Notes: generated from the sequence alone by a model not told the origin. A stretch of 64,000 nucleotides of DNA from an uncultured Pelagibacteraceae bacterium (GCA_902595465.1 CACJQE010000001.1:89698-153697); one strand, 5' to 3'; counted from the stretch's first letter, positions 25,541 through 35,032 are shown. Numbers and translations are program-made.

Positions 25541-27145
25541 ATGGATAAATTTGATTACATAATTATTGGCGCTGGTTCAGCTGGATGTGTTTTAGCTAAT
25601 AGATTAACAGCAAATCCTGATACTAAAGTTCTTTTACTTGAAGCTGGTGGTAAAGATACCAATCCTTGGATCCATATCCCAGGGGGTTATTTTAAAACCA
25701 TGCACAATCCAGATACCGACTGGTGTTTTAATACTGAAAAAGAACCAAACTGTGATAACAGACAAATGGTTTATCCTAGAGGTAAAACACTTGGTGGAAG
25801 CTCATCTATTAATGGAATGCTTTATATTAGAGGTCAATCTAATGATTATAATTATTGGAGACAACTAGGTAATGTTGGTTGGTCATGGGATGATGTTCTA
25901 CCCTATTTTAAAAAGTCTGAAGATTTTCAATTTGGAGAAAATGAATTTCATGGTTCTGGAGGGCCTATTGCAGTTGAGAAAATTAGAGCAACATTTAAAG
26001 TTCTCGATCTATTTTTAGAGGCTGCTGAAGAGCATGGCTATAAAAGAACCGATGATTTTAACAACGGTGATAATGAAGGAATGGGATATTTTCCCTTTAC
26101 AATTAAAAATGGATTTAGATGTAGTACAGCTGTAGGTTATTTAAATCCAGTTAAAAGTAGAAAAAATTTAAAAATCATAACTAAAGCACATATTAAAAAT
26201 ATAGAGTTCGAAAATAATAAAGCAAAAAAAATAAATTATTGGATAGATGGAAAAGAATTTTCTGTTGAAACTAATAAAGAAATTATATTAAGCGCAGGTA
26301 CAATTGGTTCGCCTCATATATTACAAGCATCAGGAATTGGTCCAGGAGAACTTCTAAAAGAAAACAATATTAATGTTTTAAAAGATCACCAAGGAGTTGG
26401 AAGAAATCTAACTGATCATTTAATGCTAAGACCTGTTTACAAAATTAAAAATTTAGAAACTTTAAATGATATATACTATAGTTTTACTAAGAAAATGTTA
26501 TCTGGTTTAAAGTTTCTTCTTTTAAGAAAAGGACCTTTAACAGTTGGTGCCAGTTATGTTTGTGGATTTGTTAAGAGTGATGAACATTTAGAAACGCCAA
26601 ATCTTCAATTTCATATTTCACCAGCAAGCACTGATCTTTTAGGAAAATCTGCTTTACATAAATTTCCAGCGTTTACTCCAACAATTACAAATGTAAGACC
26701 AACAAGTAGAGGATCTATAGAATTAAAATCTCCTGACACCAGAGTTTCACCAAAAATAAAAATGAATTATTTATCAACCGATGAAGATCGTGAGATTGCT
26801 GGAAAAGCATTAAAGATTGTAAGAAAAATTGTTATGGAATCTAAAGCTTATAAAGATTATCAACCTGAAGAGCTTAGACCGGGAATCAATATTACTGATA
26901 ATGAAGAATTAGCAACTGAAGCTGGAAAATTTGCGAATACTATATTCCATCCGGTTAGCACATGTAGAATGGGTAAAGATGAAAATGCTGTTGTTAACGA
27001 CCGATTAGTCGCTCATGGATTAGAAAATTTAAGGGTTGTAGATGCCTCTGTTATGCCTCATATCACATCAGGAAATACAAATGCACCGACAATAATGATT
27101 GCGGAAAAAGCAGCTGATATGATAATTGAGGATAGTAGAAGATGA
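25541..27145 (+). CDS. GMC-family FAD oxidoreductase (choline/alcohol dehydrogenase-like)
   Basis: Oxidises an alcohol group with FAD. The ADP-binding motif IIGAGSAGCVLANRL is at about 7-21, the first GMC signature includes GKTLGGSSSINGMLYIRG near 82-99, and the second contains LSAGTIGSPHILQASGIG near 251-268. The catalytic histidine is in FHPVSTCRMG, and the second active-site residue is in SGNTNAPT near the C-terminus. 534 aa is normal for choline dehydrogenase or polyethylene-glycol-type alcohol dehydrogenases. No betB aldehyde dehydrogenase is adjacent, so choline is not established as substrate. It leads the plus-strand run and overlaps the TerC-like gene by 4 bases (ATGA). Confidence 0.92.
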   Translation: MDKFDYIIIGAGSAGCVLANRLTANPDTKVLLLEAGGKDTNPWIHIPGGYFKTMHNPDTDWCFNTEKEPNCDNRQMVYPRGKTLGGSSSINGMLYIRGQSNDYNYWRQLGNVGWSWDDVLPYFKKSEDFQFGENEFHGSGGPIAVEKIRATFKVLDLFLEAAEEHGYKRTDDFNNGDNEGMGYFPFTIKNGFRCSTAVGYLNPVKSRKNLKIITKAHIKNIEFENNKAKKINYWIDGKEFSVETNKEIILSAGTIGSPHILQASGIGPGELLKENNINVLKDHQGVGRNLTDHLMLRPVYKIKNLETLNDIYYSFTKKMLSGLKFLLLRKGPLTVGASYVCGFVKSDEHLETPNLQFHISPASTDLLGKSALHKFPAFTPTITNVRPTSRGSIELKSPDTRVSPKIKMNYLSTDEDREIAGKALKIVRKIVMESKAYKDYQPEELRPGINITDNEELATEAGKFANTIFHPVSTCRMGKDENAVVNDRLVAHGLENLRVVDASVMPHITSGNTNAPTIMIAEKAADMIIEDSRR

Positions 27146-27720
27146 CCGAACAAATAGTAATTTTTTTTCAAATAGTTTTTATCGATTTAGTTTTAGCAGG
27201 AGATAATGCAATTATAATTGGAATGGTTGCTTCTCAATTTCCAACAGAGCAAAGAAAAAAAATTATTTTTTGGGGAATTGGTGCAGCGGTAGTTTTAAGA
27301 ATTATATTTACACTAATAACTGCTTATCTATTACAAATCACAGGACTTAGACTTATAGGTGGAATTTTACTACTTTATATATGTTACAGACTTTATGTGG
27401 ATGTGATTAAAATGAATAGTAACGCTGAAGAAAATATCAAAAAAGTAGATAACTCATCATTTATGAAAGCTATAACAACTGTAATTCTAGCAGATGTAAC
27501 AATGAGTTTAGATAATGTATTAGGAGTAGCGGGTGCAGCTAGAGATCACTACATGTTATTAATATTTGGTCTTGTTTTATCAATAGTTTTAATGGCTACT
27601 GCAGCAACATTGATATCTGGCTGGATTAAAAAGTATAAATGGATAGGATGGGTTGGATTATTAGCAATATTATTTGTTGCAATAGAGCTAATATATACAG
27701 ACGTAAAACTATTTTTATAA
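27142..27720 (+). CDS. TerC/YjbE-family integral membrane protein
   Basis: 192 aa with about six hydrophobic helices. The two TerC repeats are marked by DLVLAGDNAIIIG near residues 16-28 and LADVTMSLDNVLGVAG near 117-132, whose acidic residues in membrane helices are thought to handle metal ions in this family (manganese exporters in some members). ATGA overlap with the GMC gene and direct abutment to the SDR gene indicate co-transcription. The metal or role here is unknown. Confidence 0.88.
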   Translation: MTEQIVIFFQIVFIDLVLAGDNAIIIGMVASQFPTEQRKKIIFWGIGAAVVLRIIFTLITAYLLQITGLRLIGGILLLYICYRLYVDVIKMNSNAEENIKKVDNSSFMKAITTVILADVTMSLDNVLGVAGAARDHYMLLIFGLVLSIVLMATAATLISGWIKKYKWIGWVGLLAILFVAIELIYTDVKLFL

Positions 27721-28479
27721 ATGTATTTAAAAAAAATTAATTTAAAAAATAAAGTTGCTTTAGTAACAGGTGCGGGAAAAGGTATTGGTAGAGCCTGTTC
27801 TATTGCACTTGCAGAAGCTGGCGCAACAATAATTGGAGTGAGCAGAACTGGTTCTGATCTTGATAAACTTCAAAAAGATATAAAAAAAGTTAAAGGAAAA
27901 TTAACTAAAATAACTTGCGATATAATGGATTATGAAGATCTTTCTTCTAAATTAAAAAAAATTAAGAAAGTTGATATACTTGTAAACAACGCAGGTACAA
28001 ATATTCCTGAACCTTTTGAAAAAATAAAACAAACAAGTATGAATTATCTTGTAGATTTAAATATGAAAGCAGCATTCAATGTTGCGCAATTAGTAGTCCT
28101 TAAAATGCTAAAAAATAAAAAAAAAGGTGGGTCTATAATTAACATGTCTTCACAATTAGGGCATGTCGGTATGTCAGGTAGAAATATTTACAATATGACA
28201 AAATTTGGGATTGAAGGGTTAACAAAGGGAATGGGTGTTGAACTTGCAACAAAAAATATCAGAGTAAACACTGTTGCGCCAACATTTGTTGAAACTCCAA
28301 TGGTTAAAAAATTCTTTAAAAATAAAAAATTTAAACAGCTTGCTTTAAGTAATATTCCAATGGGAAAAGTTGCAACAGAAGCTGATGTAGCTACAGCAGT
28401 ATGTTTTTTGGCTTCAGATGCAGCGAGTATGATAACCGGGACATCAATTGTAATTGATGGGGGTTGGACAGCAAAATAA
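27721..28479 (+). CDS. short-chain dehydrogenase/reductase
   Basis: Classical SDR of 252 aa. Cofactor motif TGAGKGIGRA near 16-25, NNAG near 89-92, catalytic serine in NMSSQLGH near 139-146, and YNMTK (Tyr and Lys) near 157-161. The C-terminal IDGGW is typical. Close to 3-oxoacyl-ACP reductase or gluconate dehydrogenase relatives; the substrate is not evident. Stop and next start share one base (TAATG). Confidence 0.9.
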   Translation: MYLKKINLKNKVALVTGAGKGIGRACSIALAEAGATIIGVSRTGSDLDKLQKDIKKVKGKLTKITCDIMDYEDLSSKLKKIKKVDILVNNAGTNIPEPFEKIKQTSMNYLVDLNMKAAFNVAQLVVLKMLKNKKKGGSIINMSSQLGHVGMSGRNIYNMTKFGIEGLTKGMGVELATKNIRVNTVAPTFVETPMVKKFFKNKKFKQLALSNIPMGKVATEADVATAVCFLASDAASMITGTSIVIDGGWTAK

Positions 28480-29267
28480 TGAAAAAATTGTTGCTTTCTC
28501 TAGCAATTATATTTTCTACACACTCTCATGCTTTAGAGTTTAAAGGTAAATTTTTACAAGGACATTTTATTTTAGGTAAAGCAGAAACTGGATCAAAGGT
28601 ATTTGTAGACAAAACACAAGTTAAAGTATCTGAGGATGGATATTTTGTATTCGGTATAGATAGAGATCGAAAATTCGATGTAGCCATTACTGAAATAAAT
28701 AATGGTAAAAAAAATAGAATTATAAAAAAAGTTTTTAAGAGAAAATATAATATTCAAAGAATAGATGGTCTGCCTGAAAATAAAGTTACACCACCAGAAT
28801 CTGTTTATAAAAGAATTAAAGAAGAAAATGGAAGAATTGGAAAAGCAAGAGCCATAAATTCAGATTTAACTTTCTTTACTGAACAATTTATTATGCCAGT
28901 TAAAGGAATAATTAGCGGAGTTTACGGTAGCCAAAGAATTCTTAATGGTAAACCAAAATGGCCTCACTATGGAATTGATATTGCAGCTAAACAGGGAACT
29001 GAAATAAAATCATCTGGAACTGGAGTAGTCACAATGGCGGAAGATGATCTTTATTATACAGGTGGTACTGTAATAATGGATCACGGACACGGAATTTCAA
29101 CAATATATTCACATCTAGAAAATGTAATGGTTAAAGTTGGTGATGAAGTTAAACAAGGAGAAATTATTGGAACTGTTGGATCTACAGGAAGATCAACTGG
29201 GCCTCATTTAGATTTTAGGATAAATTGGTTTCAAACTAGACTTGATCCTATGAGTATTCTTCAATAA
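28479..29267 (+). CDS. exported M23-family metallopeptidase
   Basis: Peptidoglycan endopeptidase or its relative in the periplasm. ATG 28479 is chosen because it overlaps the SDR stop by one base and begins a signal peptide (MKKLLLSLAIIFSTHSHA); an in-frame TTG 15 bases upstream lies inside the previous gene. Product 262 aa. The LytM domain (about 145-255) has the zinc ligands in HYGIDIAA (His, Asp) and GPHLDFRI, with the general base in HGHGISTIYSHL. All active-site residues are present, so it should be catalytic rather than an EnvC/NlpD-type activator. The N-terminal third has a small beta domain of unknown role. Confidence 0.92.
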   Translation: MKKLLLSLAIIFSTHSHALEFKGKFLQGHFILGKAETGSKVFVDKTQVKVSEDGYFVFGIDRDRKFDVAITEINNGKKNRIIKKVFKRKYNIQRIDGLPENKVTPPESVYKRIKEENGRIGKARAINSDLTFFTEQFIMPVKGIISGVYGSQRILNGKPKWPHYGIDIAAKQGTEIKSSGTGVVTMAEDDLYYTGGTVIMDHGHGISTIYSHLENVMVKVGDEVKQGEIIGTVGSTGRSTGPHLDFRINWFQTRLDPMSILQ

Positions 29268-29276
29268 GTTCTGGCT

Positions 29277-30050
29277 ATGAAAAATGAAATTAATCGTATC
29301 GCTGGAAGACTTGTAAAAGCTTTCAACACAAATACAGTCATCAATCCTATCCCAGTAAAATATTGTAAAAATATTAATTTAGCCAACAAACTTAGAAAAT
29401 TGTGTGAAGATCAAATTAAAGATGAAACTATAGGTGTAAAAGCTGGCGGAACTGGAATTCAAGCTTTAAAAAAATTAAAAGAAAAAGAACCTTTTACAGC
29501 AAAAGTATTTAAAAAAAGATTAGTTAAATCTGGTCAAAAAGTAAAAATAAATCAGCACACCAAAGGTATAGAGGTTGAAGTTTATTACTTTATTAAGAAA
29601 TCTTTCTTTGATTTTAAAGGAAAAGTTACAAAATCAAATGTCACTAAATTTATTAAGTTTATGGGACCTTGTTTTGAAATAGTTGGATTTAGACAAAGAA
29701 ACAAAAAATTTACATATTTGGGAGACATTTGTGGGGATTTTGGATTTAACATCAAATTTGTTGTTGGAAGAAAAACAAAATTTAAAAAATTAAACTTAAA
29801 TAATTTAAAAACTTCACTAGTTAGCAAAAAGAATGGAGTAAAAGTAAATGGTAATACAAATATTGTTTATATTAACCCATTAAATTCTTTAAGATTTGTT
29901 TTAAATAAAGTTAAGAAAGAAAAGATTAACTTAAATAAAGATTTTTATGTTTTCACAGGCTCAACTGTGGGAGTAGTTCCATTTAAAGGAAAAGGATTAT
30001 ACAAAGGAACAGTTAATAAAATTGGTTCTGTTAGTGTTAACATTCGTTAA
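29277..30050 (+). CDS. MhpD-like 2-oxo-acid hydratase/decarboxylase family protein
   Basis: 257 aa, very lysine-rich, resembling the 2-oxopent-4-enoate hydratase / 2-oxohepta-3-ene-dioate hydratase branch of the FAH superfamily. The metal-binding Glu-x-Glu pair is visible in GIEVEVYYF and the third acidic ligand in PCFEIVGFRQRN. The closing FTGSTVGVVPFKGKGLYKG matches the family's last conserved block. Reaction and substrate uncertain; most members act on ring-cleavage products, but no other aromatic-catabolism genes are here. Start ATG 29277, nine bases after the M23 gene; end shares one base with the M24 gene. Confidence 0.7.
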   Translation: MKNEINRIAGRLVKAFNTNTVINPIPVKYCKNINLANKLRKLCEDQIKDETIGVKAGGTGIQALKKLKEKEPFTAKVFKKRLVKSGQKVKINQHTKGIEVEVYYFIKKSFFDFKGKVTKSNVTKFIKFMGPCFEIVGFRQRNKKFTYLGDICGDFGFNIKFVVGRKTKFKKLNLNNLKTSLVSKKNGVKVNGNTNIVYINPLNSLRFVLNKVKKEKINLNKDFYVFTGSTVGVVPFKGKGLYKGTVNKIGSVSVNIR

Positions 30051-31201
30051 TGGGTCTTCATTTTAGTAAAGAAGAAATCTCAAATAGAAAAAAAAAGACA
30101 CTAAACTCAATGAAAAATGAGGGTCTAGATGCTCTTATCATGTTTAGACAAGAGTCTATGTATTGGCTCACTGGTTACGACACATTTGGATATGTTTTTT
30201 TTCAAGCATTAGTTTTAGATCAAAAAGGTAATGTAATATTATTAACTAGAGCCCCTGATCTAAGGCAAGCTCAAAACACGTCCAATATTAGTGATATAAG
30301 AATTTGGGTTGATAAAGATGGTGCTAATCCTGCTGATGATCTCAAAATAATTTTAGATGAATTAAATTTAAAGGGAAAAAAAATTGGAGTTGAATATGAA
30401 GCATACGGTCTTACAGGAAGAAATGCATTAAGACTTAATTCAGTTTTACAAAACTATTGCTCAATTGAAGATAAGTCAGAATTAATTACAAAACTAAGAG
30501 TAATTAAATCTAATGAAGAAATTAATTATGTAAAAAAAGCAGCAAATTTAGCTGACAAAGCTTTAGATGAAGTTTGGAAGCATGCAAAAGCAGGAGTAAG
30601 TGAGTCTAAAATTTTAGCTGAAATGAACAGAGTTATATTTGAAGGAGGTGGAGATTATCCCGCTAATGAATTTATTATAGGGTCTGGAAAGAATGCCCTA
30701 CTCTGTCGATATCAAGCAGAAAAGCAAATACTTAATAATCAAGATCAATTAACCATTGAATGGGCTGGTACTTATAGGCACTATCATTCAGCGATGTTTA
30801 GAACAATACCAATAGGAAAAGCAGATCCAAGACATCATAAAATGCATGAAGCATGCGTTGAGGCTCTTGCAAATTGTGAAAAGAAATTAAAGCCTGGAAA
30901 TAAAATTGGAGAAGTTTTTGATGTTCATGCAAAAACTTTTGATGATCATGGTTTTAAAAATTCCAGAATGAATGCATGTGGATATTCTTTAGGAGCAACT
31001 TTTTCTCCTAATTGGATGGATTGGCCAATGTTATACACAGGTAATTCTTACGTTATAGAACCAGGCAACGTCTTCTTCATGCACATGATTTTAATGGATT
31101 CTGATCATCAATTAGCAATGAACTTAGGCGAAACTTATCTTGTTACTGAAAATGGTAATGAAAGATTAGGTCAACAAAAATTAGATCTTACAATTCTTTA
31201 G
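30050..31201 (+). CDS. M24 (pita-bread fold) hydrolase, creatinase / ectoine-hydrolase-like
   Basis: 383 aa. The N-terminal creatinase domain (about 1-140) and C-terminal pita-bread domain (about 150-370) are present. The usual metal site of M24 peptidases is not conserved: where prolidases have Asp and Asp in their D-x-G...SD-x-TR block, this protein reads IEWAGTYRHYHSAMFRT, with Glu and His/Ser instead. That pattern is expected in metal-independent members such as creatinase or ectoine/N-acetyl-diaminobutyrate-type hydrolases, so a small amidine or amide substrate is more likely than a peptide. Start overlaps the hydratase stop by one base; the 3' end overlaps a convergent gene by 14 bases. 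Confidence 0.75.
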   Translation: MGLHFSKEEISNRKKKTLNSMKNEGLDALIMFRQESMYWLTGYDTFGYVFFQALVLDQKGNVILLTRAPDLRQAQNTSNISDIRIWVDKDGANPADDLKIILDELNLKGKKIGVEYEAYGLTGRNALRLNSVLQNYCSIEDKSELITKLRVIKSNEEINYVKKAANLADKALDEVWKHAKAGVSESKILAEMNRVIFEGGGDYPANEFIIGSGKNALLCRYQAEKQILNNQDQLTIEWAGTYRHYHSAMFRTIPIGKADPRHHKMHEACVEALANCEKKLKPGNKIGEVFDVHAKTFDDHGFKNSRMNACGYSLGATFSPNWMDWPMLYTGNSYVIEPGNVFFMHMILMDSDHQLAMNLGETYLVTENGNERLGQQKLDLTIL

Positions 31202-31646
31202 TGCAACCAAAGAAAGAAATATATTTTTCATTGTCTTTAGTATTCATATTTTTTGTAACTTCGTGAATTAATTCACCAGTTGATCGATTTAAAAATACTG
31301 ATTCCGAGTATTTTTTTTCTTTATCTATATTTTTAAATAAAATGGTATCGTTTTTAGCAATTCTAACATCATCTTTACTAATATTTGAATAAGTATCTAT
31401 AAATTCTGATAAACCATTAATAGTAAGTTTGCTTGGTTGTGCTGCTACAACTTTTAAAACTTTGTTTTTATCAACTTCAATATTGTCTGCAGTAAAAGTT
31501 TGATAATTAAAATCTTTATTTTTGATCATTATTTTTTCTAATTTACAATCAAAAGTAATTTTAAAGTCATGGATAATATCAGTATTTTTAGAAAAACTAA
31601 TTGATGATGAAAAAAGTAAAATTACTATCGAAAATATAATTTTCAT
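31188..31646 (-). CDS. small exported protein of unknown function
   Basis: 152 aa with a signal peptide (MKIIFSIVILLFSSSISFS). The mature part is a mix of short beta-like strands with two cysteines, one in TFDCKLEK near residue 36 and one close to the C-terminus in FFGCTKEL, which could form a disulfide. No family recognised. It abuts the upstream FAD protein gene and converges on the M24 gene with a 14-base overlap. Confidence 0.7.
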   Translation of the reverse strand: MKIIFSIVILLFSSSISFSKNTDIIHDFKITFDCKLEKIMIKNKDFNYQTFTADNIEVDKNKVLKVVAAQPSKLTINGLSEFIDTYSNISKDDVRIAKNDTILFKNIDKEKKYSESVFLNRSTGELIHEVTKNMNTKDNEKYISFFGCTKEL

Positions 31647-32624
31647 TTATTTACCATATCGTATTTTACTGTGTAAATCGTGTGCACTTTGCCACCCATT
31701 TTCTAATCTTGGTCCTCCAAAATAATCACCGCATAAACCTAATTTTAAAGACTTATTCCATAAAGATAATTGTTTGAGTGGCTTTGAATTGGATGAATAC
31801 ATCCAGCCATGAATTCTTGAGTGATGAATTTTTTTGATTTTTAACTTTGTTAATTTTTCAAATTTTTTAACTAGTTGATTTGTGTAGTATTTTCTTTTGT
31901 TTCTATAATCTTTAGTGAATTTATTACCATATTTGTATGTGCTTTGAAGTGTCCATAAATCATACTTAAATTTAAATCTTTTCTTACTATTTTCGTATGC
32001 AGCCCAACCAAGCATATCATCATTAAAAAAATAACTACTATTTGATTGTTTAAGCTTATTAGTGACAATCATGACTGTTAAATTAGCATCCATTTTAACT
32101 TTTTGATTTAAATAGGATTTATTTAAATATTTTTGTCCTAATTTCTTACTTTGAGGAAATGGACAAGTCAAAATAAGATTTTTACAAATTTGTTTTACAT
32201 CATTTTTAAATGTTAATTCCCAATGATCATTTAATCTCTTTATATTTGTAAGTTCATGTTCAAAATTACATTCAATTTTCTTTAATAAATGTTTGCTAAT
32301 AGAGTTGTTTCCTTTTGTTCCAATTAATTTTAAATGATTTTTTATTTCTTTAACCGTTTTATGCAGAAATAAATGATTTCCTTCCCACTTTTTTAAAACT
32401 TTTTTCTTAATAAGTTGATTAGTAAATGTTTTAAATTTTTTAGATTTTGGAGAGATATATTGAAGTCCATGATCAAATCCAACTTTATCTTTGTATTTTT
32501 TAAATGAACTTCTTCCACCATAACCTCTTGCTTTATCATAAACTGCAACAGAATATTTTTTATTTAATAAGTTTGCTATCGTTGATCCAGAAATTCCCGA
32601 TCCTATGATGCAAAAATCAAGCAT
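31647..32624 (-). CDS. FAD-dependent amine-oxidase/renalase-like protein
   Basis: 325 aa flavoprotein. The dinucleotide-binding motif IIGSGISGSTIANLL is at about 6-20, with the acidic end of the beta strand in VYDKARGYGGRSS (about 33-45). The C-terminal FAD contact resembles LGLCGDYFGGPRLENGWQSA. This layout matches renalase-like NAD(P)/FAD proteins; some oxidise dihydronicotinamide isomers, but activity here is not established. It is preceded by the aminotransferase gene (18 bases upstream) and followed by the small exported protein with no spacer. Confidence 0.8.
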   Translation of the reverse strand: MLDFCIIGSGISGSTIANLLNKKYSVAVYDKARGYGGRSSFKKYKDKVGFDHGLQYISPKSKKFKTFTNQLIKKKVLKKWEGNHLFLHKTVKEIKNHLKLIGTKGNNSISKHLLKKIECNFEHELTNIKRLNDHWELTFKNDVKQICKNLILTCPFPQSKKLGQKYLNKSYLNQKVKMDANLTVMIVTNKLKQSNSSYFFNDDMLGWAAYENSKKRFKFKYDLWTLQSTYKYGNKFTKDYRNKRKYYTNQLVKKFEKLTKLKIKKIHHSRIHGWMYSSNSKPLKQLSLWNKSLKLGLCGDYFGGPRLENGWQSAHDLHSKIRYGK

Positions 32625-32642
32625 GATTTATAACTTGATTGA

Positions 32643-33815
32643 TTAACAAAGATACTCAAGTGCCTTAAGTATTCCACCTTTTTTATAAGGTATTTTAGAT
32701 TTCATTAAACCCATTTCAACACCTGCCAATGTTCCAGCTAACATTAGTTCATTAAAATCACCCAAGTGGCCAATTCTAAAAATTTTTCCCGCAACTTTTG
32801 CAAGTCCTGTTCCTAATGACATATTGTAATGATCTAAAATAGTTTTTCTTAAAAAATCAGCATCATGACCATCTGGAACCATTACTGCTGTTAATGAGTC
32901 TGAGTATTCTTCTGGATTTTTACAAAGTATTTCTAATCCCCACGAGTTAACTGCAACTCTTGTGGCTTCTGCAAATCTTTTGTGTCTTTTGAAAACATTA
33001 TCTAAACCCTCTTCAGTAAGCATATTGATTGCTTCATCCAAACCATAGAATAAATTTGTTGCTGGTGTGTAAGGAAAGTAACCTTTTTTATTGTTTTCTA
33101 ACATCGGTCCCCAATCCCAATATGATTTTGGTAATTCAGATGTTTTATATGCCTCTAAAGCTTTAGAACTTATTGCATTAAAAGAAAGTCCTGGTGGTAA
33201 TAGTAATCCTTTTTGAGAACCACCAACAGTTACGTCAACTTTCCACTCTTCATGTCTATAATCAATAGAGCCTAATGAAGATATCGTATCAACAAATAAT
33301 AAAGCTGGATGTTCCGCATTATCCATAGCTTTTCTAATTTCTCCAATTCTACTTGTAACACCAGTAGAAGTTTCATTATGTACAGCGCAAACTGCTTTAA
33401 TTTTTTTATCTTTGTCTTCTTTTAGTTTTTGTTCAACGATGTTTGGATCAACACCTGTTCTCCAATCACCTTCAACAAAATCTACTTCAATTTTAAATTT
33501 TTGAGCAATATCCCACCAAAGAGTTGAGAAATGTCCAGTTTCAAACATCAAGATTTTATCACCAGCACTTAAAGTGTTTACAAGTGCAGCTTCCCAAGCA
33601 CCTGTTCCTGAAGCTGGAAAAATTATTACAGGTTCAGAAGTTTTGAAAATTAATTTTATTCGATCTAAAACTCTTAGTCCTAATTCAGCAAAGTCAGGAC
33701 CTCTATGATCTATAGTTGGATAATCCATAGCTCTTAGAACTCTATCTGGAACGTTTGTTGGTCCTGGAATTTGTAAAAAATGTCGACCAGGTCTTATATT
33801 ATTTGAAATTGCCAT
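32643..33815 (-). CDS. serine-glyoxylate / alanine-glyoxylate-type aminotransferase
   Basis: PLP-dependent class V aminotransferase, 390 aa. The N-terminus GRHFLQIPGPTNVPDRVL, the PASGTGAWEAA cofactor loop near 67-77, and the PLP lysine in GGSQKGLLLPPG near 198-209 are typical of SgaA/AGXT. It would transfer an amino group to glyoxylate forming glycine. The gene is divergent, across 45 bases, from a mandelate-racemase-family gene and a GlcD-GlcF fusion (a possible glycolate/2-hydroxyacid oxidase that could supply glyoxylate). The pairing supports a 2-hydroxyacid/glyoxylate role. Confidence 0.9.
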   Translation of the reverse strand: MAISNNIRPGRHFLQIPGPTNVPDRVLRAMDYPTIDHRGPDFAELGLRVLDRIKLIFKTSEPVIIFPASGTGAWEAALVNTLSAGDKILMFETGHFSTLWWDIAQKFKIEVDFVEGDWRTGVDPNIVEQKLKEDKDKKIKAVCAVHNETSTGVTSRIGEIRKAMDNAEHPALLFVDTISSLGSIDYRHEEWKVDVTVGGSQKGLLLPPGLSFNAISSKALEAYKTSELPKSYWDWGPMLENNKKGYFPYTPATNLFYGLDEAINMLTEEGLDNVFKRHKRFAEATRVAVNSWGLEILCKNPEEYSDSLTAVMVPDGHDADFLRKTILDHYNMSLGTGLAKVAGKIFRIGHLGDFNELMLAGTLAGVEMGLMKSKIPYKKGGILKALEYLC

Positions 33816-33860
33816 ACCGCTGTATATGCTAAAGAAATTATATAAGCAAATTTATAATGT

Positions 33861-35015
33861 ATGACAAATGGTAGTAATTTAATTGATAACCTAGAAGTTT
33901 ATGTTCTTAATAATCCAGATGAAGTAAAACCACATTGGGTTAGTCACTTCATTGTACCAACAGCTAATGAACTCTTAATTAAAATTAAAACTAAAGATGG
34001 TCATTCAGGATTTGGTTTAGCAACAAGCTACACTGATATTACTCCAATCATCAAACCATTTTCAAATGGCTTACAAGATTTAATAATTGGAGAAGATCCG
34101 TTTTGCCCTGAAAAAATTTATGAAAAAATTTTCAAATTAACTGATACTCGAACCAGTAGCGAAAAAGGTTGGAGCAGAGAAGCATTAATCAGAATTTCAG
34201 CAGCTTTAGATATTGCTTGTTGGGATTTAATAGGAAAGGCATCAAACATCCCATTGTACAAATTATTTGGAGGATACAGAAATAAAATTCCTGTTTATGT
34301 TACATGTGCTTACTACAGAGATGGTAAAGATGAAAAAGAATTAAGAGATGAAATTAAAAAATTAGTAAATATTGGTCATCAAAGTTTTAAAGTTAAAGTT
34401 GGAGGACTTAGTATCAAAGAAGACGCTAAGAGATTAGAAATTATTAGAGATGAAATTGGAGATCAAAAAGGTTTAATGATTGATGTCAATAGAGCATGGG
34501 ATCTAAAAACTGCAATTGAAGGTGTAAAAGAATTTGAGAGATTTAATCCTACATGGATTGAAGAACCAGTTAGATGGGAAGATGATAGAAGGACTTTAAA
34601 ACTTTTATCAAAGCAAACCAAAATTCCATTATCAGGTGGTGAAAGTGAAATAACTATTTATGGATGTAGGTCCATGATTGAAGAAGAGGCAATACAAATT
34701 TTACAATTTGATTGTACAATGTTTGGTGGTTTTACTAATGGAAAAAAACTTTCTGCACTGTGTGAATTAAATCATATAGATGTAGCTCCACATCATGATT
34801 GTTATATTCATGCACCATTAGTAGCATCAACTCCAGCAGGAAGAATTGTTGAGTCATTTGATGATGAAAGAGATCCTCTTCAAGCTCAATTATTTGAAAA
34901 TTCACACAAAATGAGTGATGGATGGATACATTTAAATGAAAAACCTGGTTTAGGTTTAGAGATTTCAGAGGCCGCGTTAAAAAAGTTCGGTAAACTGGTT
35001 TACAAAAATAAATAA
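33861..35015 (+). CDS. mandelate racemase / muconate-lactonizing enzyme family protein
   Basis: Enolase-superfamily enzyme, 384 aa, probably a sugar-acid dehydratase or racemase. The Lys-x-Lys catalytic motif is in SFKVKVGG near 171-178. Metal ligands are visible in IDVNRAW (Asp), IEEPVRW (Glu) and GGESEIT (Glu). The histidine in DVAPHHD near 308-314 points to the mandelate racemase subgroup. The exact acid is unknown. It is followed 17 bases later by the GlcD-GlcF fusion, suggesting successive steps on a hydroxy-acid. Confidence 0.9.
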   Translation: MTNGSNLIDNLEVYVLNNPDEVKPHWVSHFIVPTANELLIKIKTKDGHSGFGLATSYTDITPIIKPFSNGLQDLIIGEDPFCPEKIYEKIFKLTDTRTSSEKGWSREALIRISAALDIACWDLIGKASNIPLYKLFGGYRNKIPVYVTCAYYRDGKDEKELRDEIKKLVNIGHQSFKVKVGGLSIKEDAKRLEIIRDEIGDQKGLMIDVNRAWDLKTAIEGVKEFERFNPTWIEEPVRWEDDRRTLKLLSKQTKIPLSGGESEITIYGCRSMIEEEAIQILQFDCTMFGGFTNGKKLSALCELNHIDVAPHHDCYIHAPLVASTPAGRIVESFDDERDPLQAQLFENSHKMSDGWIHLNEKPGLGLEISEAALKKFGKLVYKNK

Positions 35016-35032
35016 ACCTTTAATTAAGTTTT

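Noticed and set aside
25638-25868. Plus-strand 76-codon frame inside the GMC oxidoreductase gene
   Set aside because: Out of frame with an unmistakable GMC N-terminus; a shadow.
28464-28478. TTG start upstream for the M23 peptidase
   Set aside because: It lies inside the SDR gene and before the signal peptide; the TAATG junction at 28479 is better.
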